Source of the DNA: Paraphysomonas bandaiensis
Taxonomy: Eukaryota; Chrysophyceae
Direction of reading: 5' to 3'
Assembly: GCA_965644295.1 (NCBI GenBank)
Contig: CBFFRP010000200.1
Span: 62,001 to 126,000 of the forward strand
DNA length: 64,000 nucleotides
This document shows, one piece after another, positions 1-12,503 of the stretch. Positions within the stretch are counted from its first letter, which is position 1; every line of letters begins with the position of its first letter. A program made the translations under genes and the position numbers. Under the pieces are notes generated by a model. That model did no database searches. It was not told the DNA's origin and saw nothing but the letters and a program-made list of their open reading frames with translations.

Positions 1-1888
1 AAACTTACTATATCTCCTATAATATCAATCAGTCAATATTGCACTAACTAAAAGCGTAAATTAATACATTTTCCAGTATCCATTGCAACTTCCTACATTG
101 CGTAGCAATTAATTACAATCAATACAGCAGCAATGTTTTTGTTTACCTAATATATTTCATGAAAATTTCTATATTTTCATGAAGATTCTATATGCTTGCA
201 GTTGAGTGCTGAGTGCAGTATTATATGTGAGATGCAAGGATCGAAAGATATATTTATATGTAATTAGTATATTTGCATATTATATATTGTAATATGAAAA
301 TGAAGTATAAGAAGTTGGTGACTATACAGGATACGACTACTGCGTGTGTGGTTCTGTGGTTCTGTGGTTCGTACAATATAGAAGTAAATGATTGGTGTTC
401 AACACACCGAATACAACTGAGGTTCTTTATCATGAAATGTTATAATTTAATCTTATAAAATTGAAAACAGCAAACCTTAGCAAATAATGTCAACTTCTGT
501 TAGTGGTGTGATGAGAATTAGTGTGGCCGTGTGGCCTGCAGGAGAGATTTCTTGGGCTCCAGAATGAGTTGTTGGCGGAATGACCTGACGTTTAACGGCT
601 TAAAATTTTCATCATAGATACATGATGGGAAAAAATGTGAGATGTTCCAAAGGTCAGGATAATACCAAAACCTGAAGTAGTTTATAAAACCTGGTATTAG
701 TCAGCCTATAGATATAATACTAGTTTCTGTACCCAACCGTTCTCATGTAATAATCAGACTTTCTTCTCATAAAACCTGGTAAGTTTTTAATGATTGTCGG
801 AAAAGGGTATACCTACGCACTACTCACATTGAGTAAATATATTAATTATATGTGTGAAGAATATATTATAATATTACTTCAGTTTTACAGCAATGATATA
901 GTCGTCGACTACACATGATATATATAGTTCAAGCTATTCAGTCATAAGTATGTAGCCCACTACGTTGACTTTCTCTGGTCAAAACATACTATGTCGTACT
1001 ACACATGCTCTGTCTAACTATTTCTTTTTTCTAACACATTTCAAAAGTATTTAATGTTATCTCCAGCTTAATAGGTTTTCATCCAAGATATAAAATATAA
1101 AGAAGACCCCGAGTTTCAATAAAGAGCGCGGTATATAAATTGTATATAATAAATACTTTACGGCGTTACAACTAGCCATCTCGGAAAAGACTTCATCATG
1201 CCTGGTGTCATGGTAATATTACACTTTTCTTGACAGGAATATCTCGTTGTATAATTCGTAAACTATTATATATAAAACCGCAATCAATATGCCTAATATT
1301 AGTTATTTAATTAACCTCCTGTAGATTTTCACTTCTTAGCCATCTTTCGCATTGGTTAAAAACATGACAACCAATATTTTGTTTACAATCTTGGAAGCTC
1401 TCCAACACTTCCTTAATTATCTACAGTATGTCTAGATTATTGTACTAGCCCGTATTGTTTCCCTCAGCCTTATTCAGGGGAAGAACTTTTAAGTGCACTC
1501 ATAAGGTGGTGGGTGGTGGCCCTGCAAGACTTTATTTTGTTCCTTCAGCATCATAAAAACTCAAAAAATCCCCGTACATAAATCAACCGTACAAACGTAC
1601 TGTCGTCCGAACTGGATTGCGTCCATCTCGCTAAACATGGTTAGGTTTTCTTCAGGGAAGTGAATATCTTGCATAGACTAGATCTTATCATCATTATATC
1701 TCGTCGCAACACCAGAAATTATACAATATCACTTATGATTATTATAGTATATATAATCACTTTATACAATAGTTGATATTATAGACATACTCAGAAGAAA
1801 GCTATTCAAAAACTGAAATGCCTACTAAAACTAACCCAACATGCAATGACATAATACAAACGTTGATGTACAATTCTGCGCTACTTCA
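1..1888. other. AT-rich intergenic region with a dispersed repeat copy
   Basis: No convincing gene is visible on either strand; the longest open stretch (273-458) is short, AT-rich and resembles nothing I know. Positions 706-770 are one copy of a 65-base repeat whose second copy is at 15091-15155. A TTAATTACAAT-type segment near 100-125 resembles TTGCAATT-rich DNA around 15420 and 15850. The 3' flank of the giant minus-strand gene falls at the right end. Confidence 0.6.
706..770 (+). repeat. Dispersed non-coding repeat, copy 1
   Basis: This 65-base stretch aligns without gaps to 15091-15155 with about eight mismatches by eye. The shared core includes CATGTAATAATCAGA. It is non-coding in both places, so it is probably an old interspersed element rather than a gene fragment. 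Confidence 0.6.
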
Positions 1889-4800
1889 TTAATCATCATC
1901 ATCATCATCATCATTTATGAGATGATGCAATAGACCTCTTCGCATGAGTTCTTGCCTCTTCGTAATTTTTGCCGCTCTGTCATCCTCACTTGACACCACC
2001 GACTCTTCAGCAGTAGTTGAGTTCCCACCATCATCACGTCGATATTGGTGTTTGACTTCTTCATGGAAGTCGTATATATCGGGTAAAGATTCTGCTAAAT
2101 TCTCATCTATTTCCTGAACTGACTCATCCATATTCGATTTTTTGGAACGAAATATTGAAGTTAATTTTTCGTCGTCTTCCTCCTCGCTATCACTCATATG
2201 CATGTGTCGCCTTTTGAATGATATCAGGTTTCTTCTACCTCTACTAAGACCACTTGTCACACTTTCAACACCATCTTCATCGCGGCCAAGCTGACTATTA
2301 TTGCGAAAAGAATCACCATAGGTAGAAACAGGCGTCCCAACACTATCATCAATGCTGGGGCCAATATAAGCACCATAGCGATCGTAGTATTCACTGTTTT
2401 TTGGTGACCTCGCTCTACCGTTTGAGTCAGGAGTGTAAGAGTTTCCCTGCGTTTCAGATAGTATAGTATAACTCCTTATGCTTTCAGAATCTGAGTTTTT
2501 GTCATTTGCAGTGCCCTGAACTGGAGCAATATTGTTAACGGCAGAATCATCGATACCACCACCACATCTCTCTGGACTTTCTGTATAAAAGCCAGATCCA
2601 TATGTGTCTTGCCTCGTGTACTCCGCCGTTCTTCCAACCTCTTCGGGAGAGGCGCCCCAACTACTATGAATATTACTATCAGGCGATCGCAAGCGGGGCG
2701 ATTCATTGCCGGGAACGTATTCACCTGGGACTGGCTGTGTGTTGAAATTCGTGGTGTCATAGTAGAAGTAATTTCCATTTCTATCATAGTTATAAGCATA
2801 CCCATATTCATCAAAGTAGCAACCATGCTCGTAACTAAATCCTGCATAATAGTCTTGTTCTGCTTCACTGACACCAGTCGCATACGCCTCATTACGCTGA
2901 ACATGGTCATCGTCATAATGACCCGTGATATTGCGCGGCTGATTGGATGATTCAATAGAAGAACCATCGTACATATGTCCGCTACTCCGACTTCCTTCCA
3001 GAAGAGACCCCAGGGTATTTACATTATCTAAGCTCGCTAGTTTTTGGAGACTCTTCTTACTTCGAAGGAAGCCAGGATTATTACTCACAGGACGACTAGC
3101 CTGCGGAACAGATAAAGTTTCCTGTGGAGGTGGGAGCTTTGTAACTCTCTTTACACCCCTATCGTAGTAAGTACGCCACTCATTTACAACGCGTCTACCA
3201 CTGTTTCCAAGGAACTGGCCAGCAGCGGACACAGACCTTTCTGGAACAGACCGTCCACCTGAAACTGTGGTACTACACCACAAAGTAGTTCGCGTCATTG
3301 CGATTTCTGGGCGACCATCGATTGACTCCTCCATATCATCAGAACAGAGACCTTGACTGTGAATATCTGATGTGGCTCTCCTTTGGTATCTCTTTTTCTC
3401 TGGAATTTTCTGTGGCTCTCTCCATATGGTTAAGAAAGGTGCTTTAAAACTGCACGCAAAAAGTGCGTTGTCCCCGAGCCCAATAAACGCTGCGTTGATA
3501 TTTTCATGAGATACTTCGCAGTTAAAAGTGAGAGCGTTCCACACGCACATGCTTCTGCATCCTTGAGATGTCGTTACAATGAACCTCCCACCCGCATCCG
3601 GTACAATCTGGGTTATTGCTTTCGAGTGACCAGCAAGAGTACCTACTTCACGAACACCGCCTAGTAACTCACTCCGATGCGGTAAGGGGCGCAAAATCTT
3701 CACCCTAGGATCCTGATTGCCGCCACCAACCAGAATGACATGTCCCTCCAAAGGTACGACGGGATTTAGTCGACGATTTTCCGCGAAATGATTTTCAACT
3801 TTCGGCACTTTCGGATCAACGGAAAATCCATTTTTTTGAGGCTTGATGCGCATGCCTACCAGTCTTTGTCTACTTTTAATTTTAGCATTTGACCTCGAAA
3901 CTGGTCCAGTGATATCAGTGCTTAAGTCAACAAGATCACTCTCCATAATATCTTCGTTAGGAAGCCCAAACACATCTGCTGCGGACATTACAGCTAGACA
4001 TGTTATTCCTGCCTCTCTGCTGAAGACAGCATCTCGACCAATAATATAGTCCCTAATGTTCTTCGCAACATCAACTTTTCCATTCATTATCTCAGTTAAA
4101 TCGATCGTAATCAAATGCCCATTGCTGATACCTAAGTACATTTTATCCCTAGATGCAGCCAGGCCAGTGATGTGCGCTCCTTCAGGTACAAAGGGGTCGT
4201 TAATATAAGTTCGCAACCAGACTCCTCGCTCCATCAGAACGACGCCAATATAACCCTTCCGGTCCACTGTGAATAAAAACTCCAGCCCAGCCCTGTGCAC
4301 AGCAGTGCATAATGTTATCGGATACCGGTGTAAGGGAATCAACCGCACACAATCTAATGATCCACGAGTTTCAGTTGGGTGCTGGTCAACATATATGGCT
4401 ACAGCTCCAGTACTACCACACACTAAAAGATGCTCGAAGCCTGCAACCATTGCAGTGACAGTACCAATCTCTTCGCTATAATCAATGGCTTTTCCTATAC
4501 ATTTACCATCTATTGTAAACTGCAAAACACCGTTGGGCAGCCCCCTATGTCGCGTGGACACTAAATTTTTACCGCTGAATCGAACCATACAAATCGCAGC
4601 ACCATAAAATTCCTTAACATCTATTTCATTTTTTTCAAATAAGTAGGCATCTAGAAATTGCGAAGGATAGCATGGCCGAGAAATAGTAGGACACATTAAC
4701 GTCGACAGAAACTTCGACGAAGGAATCGCAACAGGACACAGTGTGGCACACATTTGAATGCGCTTCAACGTAGCGAGTCGTCGAGCTTGAGCACGCGATA

Positions 4801-7800
4801 AAAATATCGCTTGATCTGGATTGGACTGCAGGTTTATCAGCTTTCGACCACCACAAGGTGTAAAGGCGAGACCCCCGTTAAGCTGGCACGACCCAAAAAA
4901 AGCAGGTAAAAACTTTGGTATAGCCAAACTGTTCTTAGAATCGGTGTGACGAACAGAAGGTACGGACACGCTGTTGGGAAGAGAGTCAGGTCGAACTCTT
5001 CCGCTATCTCCCTCTTCTTTGGTTTCTATAAAAATAACAACTAATATTCGAGTATATCTGCATAAGTCGGCTAGATGGACATTGAAGTTTACTCGATAAA
5101 AACTTTCTTTCGAAAAAGGAGACAAGTTAGCTGTGCGAACAGCTTCTCCTATCAGTCTATTCTGTGACATCTCATACGCCTGTTCAGCATCATGTCCTCC
5201 GAGAACACCTTCTTCTATACCGTCCATATCCACTTCATATTCCTCCAATTGAGGAAATACACCTACATACCACTGTCTGTTCAACCGTGGCAAAAGTTCT
5301 TCTTCAAGGCCCCTTATATTAAACACTGCATCTTCTACACATATTTCATTGTCAACAATACGCTGTCGCCTAACCTGTTCCTTTCTCACTTTTTCATTGA
5401 TTTCTCTTGCCTGCTGAGCTGATTCATTGTACTTGTTTTTCACATTCTCTGTTATCGCTTTAACAGCTTTGGTACTCGTATCGGCGGCACTGATAATATC
5501 CGATGACAATGCCCGTAATAGCTTCTTCCTGGAGTCATTTTTCGACATCATGCTATCGGAAAACAACAGCGACTTTGACAAGCTCTTCTTAACAGTTGAT
5601 CCGAAACTTGAAAACTGCCTAAGCACCTTGGTGCCCCTAGTATTGCCTTTACTATCACCATGAGGTGTAGACTCAGTTCGAATAGTTCGAGAATCAGCGA
5701 TATCTTGCTCTAAAGGTTGGTCTTGGCTTTCTAAATCATTCTTTGTCCGTATGTTACATGAACGTACTATATATCCCCGCGCAAGAGCTTGAATTTTAAC
5801 CGCACTTGCATTGAAAAGTTTGTCGTACTTTTGAGCCATACGCCTCGACGGGCTTATAAACAGGCCTTTGAAATCAGACACCATTGTGTCTAAGGGGTCG
5901 AGTGTCCCAGTGTGCCTTTGGTCTTCCATTCTACCTGGCATGATGTTATTCTCAGGAGACCGCCCTCTAGTATGCTTTTCATCTCTAACAGTTTCAGAAG
6001 AATTAATGAATCCTAATTTGTTCAAGAGAGCATTCGATCCATTATCCCAAACGCGCGATGGAGCAGGAATCAGATCATCAACACAATACTTATCTTCCTT
6101 TGCCATTAATTTGACTTCGTCATACCTACGACTTGCAGATCCAGATGTGTACACACTCACTTCGTCATGATCAGACGATACAGAGCGCAATGTTAAAGTA
6201 CGATACAGAGGAGGATGTCGCCCGTCACTCCCTGAATCTCCCAGTCGCTTCGAAATATAAATCTTGCGGTCCCTATCACACCTACTCAGCTACATTAATA
6301 AAGAGCAAATCTGTAACAGACCTGAACATCCTATACATGCTTTGGATTTTTACAGCCGGGCTAGTAAGCACCTTACTAGCTATTCGTTGAACAAATGCTT
6401 CTTCTACACTAGGCTCCTCTGTCTTCGCGGCATAAACTCCAAGCAGTATCTTCGTCGCCCCAAGGAGTTGTGGATGCTTGACGAGTGCTGGGAACCCAGA
6501 AACATATTTCAATTTATTCCTACTAAGATAGCGCTTCTCAAAACGACGGACGCGAAATATCTTTTGTAATCGGATAACGGCCTTGGCGCCGTTACGCAGC
6601 TGCATGCGAACAATGTACCCTCGAAAAGCACTCTTAATTCGGGTTGCTTGACATTGTCGATGATTCTCCACTGCCAAAGCCTTCTCCTTCATCAAAAATT
6701 TCTCGTACTCCACACATTGTAGTTTATATTCAACTGCATAATCGTGTTCGATGTCCATAAGTTCCCTTTCTTGCGCCTCTCTTGCAAGTTCTTCCTCTTT
6801 TTTCCACTTCAGAGCAACCCTTCGTCGGACAGTTTTAACCCACCGCTTCACTCTCAACAGGATTCTTTTCTGCAAGAGTAGATACGCATACCTTGACTTG
6901 GCTTGTCTGGTTCGAAAGACGCATTGAATAGCAACAGCAGCCAAATACATTCGTCTTCGCCTCAAATATATCCAGCGATACATGTACTTTAATATAACAT
7001 CTCGGTTGCATTTTCGCCTATTCACAACTTTTTTAGCAAACCATACCTTTATTGTGCGTTGTGACTTTACTACACTCGAGTGGATCCTACGATAGTCCCG
7101 TCTGCATCTATACATCCTAAAGCAACCTTGTATTCGAGTAGCTTTCTTGTGGCGTATACTCTCCTTTATCCACACTAGTAGCTTCTTAAGCCCTTTTCGT
7201 AGAGCCAGATATGCCCATATGTTCGACGTGAGGAAGTCCTTTTTGTACCTTCTGTATATTTTTTGAAATGCCCGAATCGAACTTGACAATATTCGTCTGT
7301 GGCATTTTTTTGCCATTTTTTCACCATATACTAATTTCACCGACTTGCTAGCATTGGAGTTATTCGAAGGCAGGGAAACTTCTGACGAAGACCAATAATT
7401 AATCTGATCGGAGTCTGTGTATGTATCATCCGCTACAACTGTAAAAACGTTACCATCAACTTCAGAGTAATATTTTCCAACCGGAAGCCAGAGAGTTGTT
7501 TCAAGCGCACGTGCAGGTTTTTTCGTTGGTTTAGTCCCAATCGACGAAGACCTCGACATAGAGAAGCGCTTATTTCTAGCAGATATTTCACTGATTAATA
7601 TCGAACCTACAGAAGGCTCTCGACGAAGGGTAGGCGGCTTTCCACTTGGGGAGAGAGAAGGGCTCGTGTTATTCTTCACCAGCTTGCCTGGCAGCGACGC
7701 AACAAAAGAAACATGGTCGTCCTCGTTGTCGAGAGTTTTTTCACTGCTCATTTTTGCAAAAGATATATGCCTCCTTGCGCTTGTCATATTTACGAAAGCG

Positions 7801-10800
7801 AGCAGCACACCAGTCAGATCACTGACATCACTGTCATCGGTAGCATCAAGCATAATTGTTATACGAGCTAAACCTATTCGAGGTTTAATGGATGCGCAAA
7901 ATGCAGAATGTCCCGCTGTTGATATCTGAAAAGCATTCGAGCAGTATGGCGTACTACATGGCCCTTCGATGCGGAGTACATATGACCCCGTTACATTGAT
8001 GTTTACGAAGCAAAGTCCCCGACTATCCGATTTCTTGGAACAAATAAGCTTGTACGAAACGTCATCGGCTTCATGTAGAGCCTTGGGACGGGCTGGCTGT
8101 GCAAACACAGGAATGGTATCAGGTGTACAGTCAATGGAATCTGTAAAGGGGTCAAATCGTTCCGATGGTTTCTCTTGAAGGATTTCATTAAGCGCTTTTT
8201 CCATCCGGAGGAGCTTTACCCTATTCTTTACACCCCATTTTTCAAATGTGGCAACGCTTGCGTTAGCTAGAAAAGACGCGCCATCAACCACCCCGCTCCA
8301 GTGTGCATTATTAATAATGTTCTGATCAAGAGCAAATGAACGCAACCACGCAGCAACTTCATCCTTCTTCCAGCTTCGAACCTTATAAAATATCGACGAA
8401 TGCCGAAAGGTTGCGTTATCAATGGACTTACTAGTTATTACTTTAGTTGTGAAATCCTTGGACCCAGGTTGTTTGCTCACAGTAGAAATAAGGCGAGAAT
8501 GGGGAAGTCCAGTCTTATCGTCAAGGTTGTTTTTCTTTGAAAGACCGCTGCGATTTCTCGATCGACAAGACCTAGGAGCAGGACTTTCAACGTCAACCAT
8601 GTCATCATGAACTACATCGCCAACACGATTCTCCCCGATAACACTTTCAATGTCTTCATTCAACGAGATATTAGAATTAACCTTGTAAAGATAAACAGTG
8701 GCTCCTTTCAAAGGAATTTTGCGATAGCCATCATATACATGCAACTCGAGTGTGTGGTCCCCCTGAAATTTTATAGTCTCCGGAAGTAATAGAACAGCAA
8801 GATCTCTCACAATTTTTTCAATAGGAGGTATTGCCTTAGTCGATATTTTAGAGAAGACTAATTGTGTTGTAGAACTGGAAAAAGGGCGCACAGAAACCTC
8901 AAACGACCCCATCCGTGGTGGGCAATCAGGAGAATTGGTATATTTATTGGAATATATAATAGCAGGAGGCAGGCTTCTCCTGAATGCTGCCTTTGCTTCG
9001 GTAAACTTTTTCTCGTATGACCCAGGAACATGCCAAGTTGTCATGCAGTGATCTTCACAATTCTTGCAGTGTTCAATGTTTATGACATGGAGTGGTAATA
9101 CATACTTTTCTTTCAACACTTTTACCACACCACGAACAATAGCCTGAAGCATGACGCCAGGAACTTTTCGTTGGATGGATTTAATGCTCCAGTGGCTATC
9201 ATTATCACATTCTGCATGCACACTGTCGGATACTGCTAGATTTAGGCGTTTAAATATCACGAAGGGGACAAAGGAGTGCTGCTTGGGCAGTTTCACCGGC
9301 TACAAAACACACCACATTAAATTATTTCGATACATACATATTCCACCCTACCGTCGACTGCGTTTGATGACTGGATAGTTGAAGTGGAGGTGGGCCAATC
9401 AAACCATCACAGTCAGGGATTCCAGCCTCCCGTGTACAGAAGAAGGATTCAACGTGTACCCAATTTTCGTCTAAGAGTTCAACATGATCTGGAATAGCTG
9501 ACATACTTGGAGAACTAGAATCGAGATTGTTCCATTGAGAAGGAAGATTACTGACATCAAACTGTTCGTGAATTGGTGTTGTCTCGCTATCTTGTTCTAG
9601 CGTATTGCTGCCCATCCAGTAAGAATCTCTTCTTCCCCTACGAGCATTGGCATCACTAAGAGAAAGATCACATTGCATTTGCAGTTCGGGAAACTGAGCT
9701 TGCACAGGAGAGTCATCGTAAATCACCGGAACAATTGCAAAGGCCTCGACTGGAAGCTTGCAAAAGTCAATCTCCAACAGATTAGCATACCTATGGTCAT
9801 CGGTCCGTCGCTTTCTCCGCTGCAAGTGAGGGGGGCACACTGTTAAACCAGGGAAGAATTTCCCTAGCTTGTGATCAAACGATCCTAACAGTTGCATCTT
9901 CATATCAAAAACGAGACATGTGAATCCTAGAAAGTACCACTGCATCAAAGAGTTCATTTGCGCAATATGAGGTTGATGGCGTCGTAAGTACTTTATTCTA
10001 TTAACGTACAAAAAGTCATAAGCGTCTTCATGAGATATTAGCAACTTTTTCTTGTTATCTCCTTCCATATCTTCATACTCAAGAGTACTACCAGCCTCAT
10101 GCTGGGTTGTACATGGAAACTCCATAAACTCACTTCTACCGAAATGAAGACCAAAGAAATCCATTTTATTGGAAAATTCCCAATCTGATGGACAATCGGT
10201 CACCTTTAGACGCACTCGCAGTTTCTCTTCCGTGGGATCGAGGGAGATGAAATATGAGTCACCTGAGGCATTCATTTCTGTTAGCTTTCGAATATCCCCC
10301 ACGGGGAGATTGTGGCACTCTGTGCTGAGCTTCGGCGGGGGTGGTGCCAGGTCAAGGGATGGGGTACTTGCAGTAAGGGTTTTGCGTTCAGACAGGCGTG
10401 TCAGGAAGTTTTTTTGTCGTGACGATGCCATGGAAGTGGTAGGCGAGATTCCTGCCAATGGGCCCAAGCAATTACGGCGGGGACTAGATTTAGAACCATT
10501 CTTGGATCGAACCATTTTCTTTTGCATGGGGGTTAACTCTCTCAAACAATAATTGTTTAGACTCTCTATTTCAGTGTCGGATACACCGGAAAAAGGTTGG
10601 TAGCTCCTGCCTAGGGAACTCTTGCGGTCAGTCGGCGTTGAAGACACCAAGTTCTCCGCAATGTGCAATAAATGATTCTGGCCTTCAACTGACACATCCT
10701 CTCCAATAGGAAGAGATAGAATCGCAGCTCTGAACTCAGGGGATACATCTAACAGGTGATTAAGTTTGTCCTTGGCGATAACTCTCTCATCCAGCTCCTC

Positions 10801-11838
10801 ATGCAGTTGCTGGAATTCTCCGGGCGCCAGCAGATCTTCGGAATGTAACTCAGAGCTGGCGTTACCTTTTTCACGCAGATCCATTACCTGTTCCTCCTCC
10901 TCCCGCACAGCCTGCTCCATGAATATACGTGTCATACTCTCTCTGTCATTAGCATCGTGAGGTGTGTTTGTCTCAAATCCATCCCCCGTACGTACGGGGT
11001 CTATATCTTGCTCAATATCAGTGTTTCTATCCGCACTAAGCGCGACACAATCATCAAGTGGATCCATGCTAAGAGGAATAACCTCGGGAACGTTTAGCGT
11101 AGCGTCAAACTCTATGATGTAGTCCTCATCGGCAAATGTAACACTTTTGGTGTCCCCCTCAACGCTATTGTAAGAGTTACCCCCACAAGTGGTTTCAAAT
11201 GCGCCAGGCATAGCCTCTGCAACTTCACTGCTATCTATACCTTTCTTATTCTCCATCAAGAAGCTTTCATGTAAGAAATCTTTGTTTTTCTGGGCGTTGT
11301 GGTGTGCTAAAATCTCCTCCGCATTGACAGACTCGTGAGATGATAACGACCCCGCAGACTCAATGGAATCATCGTCCTCCTCCACATCTAGCACAGGAAC
11401 ATCACTCGTTTCGGAGTCACTGTCACAGTCCACTACTTCATCATTAAACGCTAAATCTGGGGCAGGGTGATCATCATTTGAACTCATCTGGTCCTGTGGA
11501 ATTTGTGTTGACTCTTTATCACAGTCAAGTTGTTCATCGCCTGGAAGGCAAGGCGCTAATTCACTGCTATCGGAGTCGGAAACTTTAGGTTTTTGTGCTT
11601 CCAGTTCAGTGCTACCTAGATCTTGTGAAACTTCATCATTGAATACATAACCTGAATAGCGTGATTTGTTATTCTGCTGTGGTGTGTCCGGCGCAGCACT
11701 TGAGCTGTTACTTCCCTCTGAGATCACTAACGGTACAGCATCAGTCCTCTTGGTAATATAATCGTCCCAATTAAGCTCGCTCAGTTCCTTTAATGCTGCT
11801 TGTATTCTGTCATTAGGCTTTTGTTTCGATTTCGGCAT
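1889..11838 (-). CDS. Giant SAM/IQ/WD-repeat-like protein, three exons
   Basis: I join three long open stretches into one gene: exons 9352-11838, 6322-9299 and 1889-6281, giving 9,858 nt or about 3,285 residues. The 52-base intron (GTAGGG...TTTGTAG) and the 40-base intron (GTCTGT...GAGTAG) both keep the reading phase, and neither downstream stretch begins with its own ATG. Residues 1-829 are acidic and low-complexity, then a compact domain that I do not recognise. Near residue 908 there is a CKNC pair in a possible thioredoxin-like fold. A SAM domain lies at about 1135-1205, four or more IQ motifs at about 1550-1825 and another near 1984, suggesting calmodulin binding. WD/beta-propeller-like sequence runs over about 2390-2770. 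A Tyr-rich segment follows, and the protein ends in seven Asp. The start ATG at 11838 precedes MPKSKQK. It may be a cytoskeletal or axonemal scaffold (inference). If the weak second donor is wrong, the last part would be a separate gene. Confidence 0.72.
1892..1913 (-). repeat. ATC trinucleotide repeat encoding terminal poly-Asp
   Basis: Seven consecutive GAT codons on the minus strand, just before the TAA stop, encode a run of aspartates as the last residues of the giant protein. As a trinucleotide microsatellite it is likely to vary in length between strains. Confidence 0.85.
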
Positions 11839-12503
11839 TGGAATAAATATCCGGTCAATACAGACACACTCTCTCAGACACCATACTGTGGATCACTGTA
11901 GACAACATACGACATCAAAAGAGATACGATACAGAGGACGAATAATGTGAATACACTCTGATCATATTCATCTCATTACAGGCAGGGATGTATGTGTATG
12001 TGTATGTGGATATATATCACATCGACAGGAAGTTTGAACACACGTTTTACTCTCACTTTCACAGTACAGAGTACAGTGCTGTAGTATCCTATATTGCCAT
12101 TGGTATACAGCTGTATATAGATAGGAAATGCACAATAACCGCAAGGTATTCTGATATACTGTACGTATAGGTTCGTATGGTATATGGCAGGAACACCACT
12201 GCATGCCATGCATATAGCAGAACTGTACATAGAGGAGTTCTACAGCACTGTACATACTGCTCCCGTATATGGTCTACATTACGGTTTATATATACGTATA
12301 TTCGTACCATATACAGCAGTACGAGTACACGAACCCTCTGCACAGTCTCCTCTCGTCTTGCTTGTCTATATATACATACATGTCTCTGTGGAGGTCAGAC
12401 AAACAGCACCTGCCAAGGGCCTAGCGTTAATTATAATATAGTGCTATATATATTCTGTGATGTCGACGAGTGTCTTTAACAGGTAATGTCTATGTATGTG
12501 TGT
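11839..12503. promoter_or_regulatory. Shared upstream region of two divergent genes
   Basis: This 665-base stretch separates the start codons of the giant minus-strand gene and SNW1. It has TG/TA-rich simple sequence, including a TGTATG run near 11990-12010, and several short overlapping open frames that look like by-products of low complexity. I can point to no defined promoter element. Confidence 0.5.

Noticed and set aside
273-458. 61-residue open frame on the plus strand
   Set aside because: AT-rich, no recognisable motif, and no splice or neighbour context.
2476-2967. 163-residue minus-strand frame
   Set aside because: It overlaps the giant gene in another frame, and its Met/Ile/Thr-rich composition marks a shadow.
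6282-9296. Separate 1,004-residue gene
   Set aside because: Its apparent first codon is GTG and a phase-correct intron joins it to 9352-11838, so it is treated as exon 2 of the giant gene.
12184-12441. Small genes upstream of SNW1
   Set aside because: Overlapping frames on both strands in TA/TG-rich simple sequence; Tyr/Cys/Val-rich by composition only.
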